This document shows, piece after piece, positions 13,963 to 14,283 of a stretch of 14,283 bases of DNA (the first letter of the stretch is position 1; each line of letters begins with the position of its first letter). Where the stretch lies: contig JAMNXX010000213.1 in NCBI GenBank assembly GCA_023623095.1, positions 1 through 14,283 of the forward strand, written 5' to 3'. Source of the DNA: Bacillota bacterium. Lineage in GTDB: Bacteria > Bacillota > Clostridia > Peptostreptococcales > Thermotaleaceae. The position numbers and the translations under genes were made by a program. The notes below the pieces were generated by a model. That model was not told where the DNA came from. It did no database searches and was given only the letters and a program-made list of their open reading frames with translations.

Positions 13963-14283
13963 TTACTTCTCTACCAGCCATTCTAATCTCAGGTTCTTGA
14001 GCGTTGCCTCTGTAGGGTTTCCCGTCTCCGGATCCCATCCGGCAAGCTCATAATATCGTTTCTTGGCAGCTTCAAAGCTTTCTCGATCTACACGGGCTCC
14101 CTTTGCCGGCCCATCCGGAAGCGGTTCGAACAGGCGATCAGGGATTTTGTCGTCTTTGGCTGTGAAACCTTCTCGGGCGTTGAATGCACGCATCATGTTG
14201 ATTCGACGTTCCCCGATTTGCATGAGTTCGTATAGGGAGGTTTCCCAGCCGATTCCGTAGCGGCACAACGGTTCCAGATCGCT
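13963..14283 (-). CDS. Aldehyde:ferredoxin oxidoreductase, C-terminal fragment
   Basis: The last 107 codons of a gene that enters from the right edge; the frame is open to the window end. The motifs GERRINMMRAFNAREGF (37-53 of the fragment), DKIPDRLFEPLPDGPAKGA and YYELAGWDPETGNPT followed by LRLEWL are the characteristic end of the aldehyde:ferredoxin oxidoreductase family. These tungsten-bis-pterin and [4Fe-4S] enzymes oxidise aldehydes to acids with reduction of ferredoxin. The cofactor-binding cysteines lie upstream, outside the window, so the subtype cannot be fixed. The coding sequence looks richer in G+C than its neighbours, which may reflect a different history. A terminator follows it, so it is not in one transcript with the activator. 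In amino-acid fermenters it commonly handles aldehydes from 2-oxo-acid metabolism. Confidence 0.88.
   Translation of the reverse strand, partial: SDLEPLCRYGIGWETSLYELMQIGERRINMMRAFNAREGFTAKDDKIPDRLFEPLPDGPAKGARVDRESFEAAKKRYYELAGWDPETGNPTEATLKNLRLEWLVEK

Overview
All recognisable genes in this 14.3 kb window lie on the minus strand, so transcription runs from high to low coordinates. The DNA is AT-rich and GGAGG-type ribosome sites precede most genes. Together with pyruvate:ferredoxin oxidoreductase, tungsten-type aldehyde:ferredoxin oxidoreductase, oxygen-sensitive dehydratase and ferredoxin-like proteins, this points to an anaerobic, amino-acid-fermenting Gram-positive bacterium (Clostridia-like). 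The species cannot be named from the sequence alone.

Layout in transcription order: (1) 14283-13963, the C-terminus of an aldehyde ferredoxin oxidoreductase, closed by a strong hairpin terminator. (2) 13730-11964, a sigma-54 enhancer-binding activator with an N-terminal CBS pair, a degenerate PAS-like region, AAA+ and Fis-type HTH, resembling the PrdR type. (3) 11963-11496, a 468-bp control region with a near-perfect -24/-12 promoter and, 190-300 bp upstream of it, three TGTG-N8-CACA dyads inside two long palindromes. (4) 11495-5237, an apparent eight-gene operon: [2Fe-2S] subunit, FAD/NAD-type alpha subunit, double-cluster ferredoxin subunit, BFD-like [2Fe-2S] subunit, DAO-type FAD beta subunit, a DapA/NAL-family lyase, and two tandem Asp/Glu-racemase-family paralogues. 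(5) 4915-3416, an NSS sodium symporter followed by its tiny MetS-like partner, then a terminator. (6) 3305-924, an unusual IlvD/Edd-family dehydratase and a short-chain dehydrogenase, then a terminator. (7) 751-185, a flavin reductase-like protein. (8) 91-1, the N-terminus of pyruvate:ferredoxin oxidoreductase.

The parts suggest a regulated catabolic module for an amino or imino acid. The symporter imports the substrate, the racemase-like proteins may change its stereochemistry, and the membrane-peripheral multi-subunit flavoprotein complex oxidises a C-N bond. The DapA-like enzyme would then deaminate or cleave the product, and the dehydratase and SDR may act further downstream. The gene order alpha-ferredoxin-BFD-beta matches the archaeal dye-linked L-proline dehydrogenase type (pdhAFXB), and DapA-family deaminases occur in hydroxyproline catabolism. 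However, no proline-racemase-type epimerase is present, so the substrate is unresolved. No RNA genes, CRISPR arrays or mobile elements were seen.
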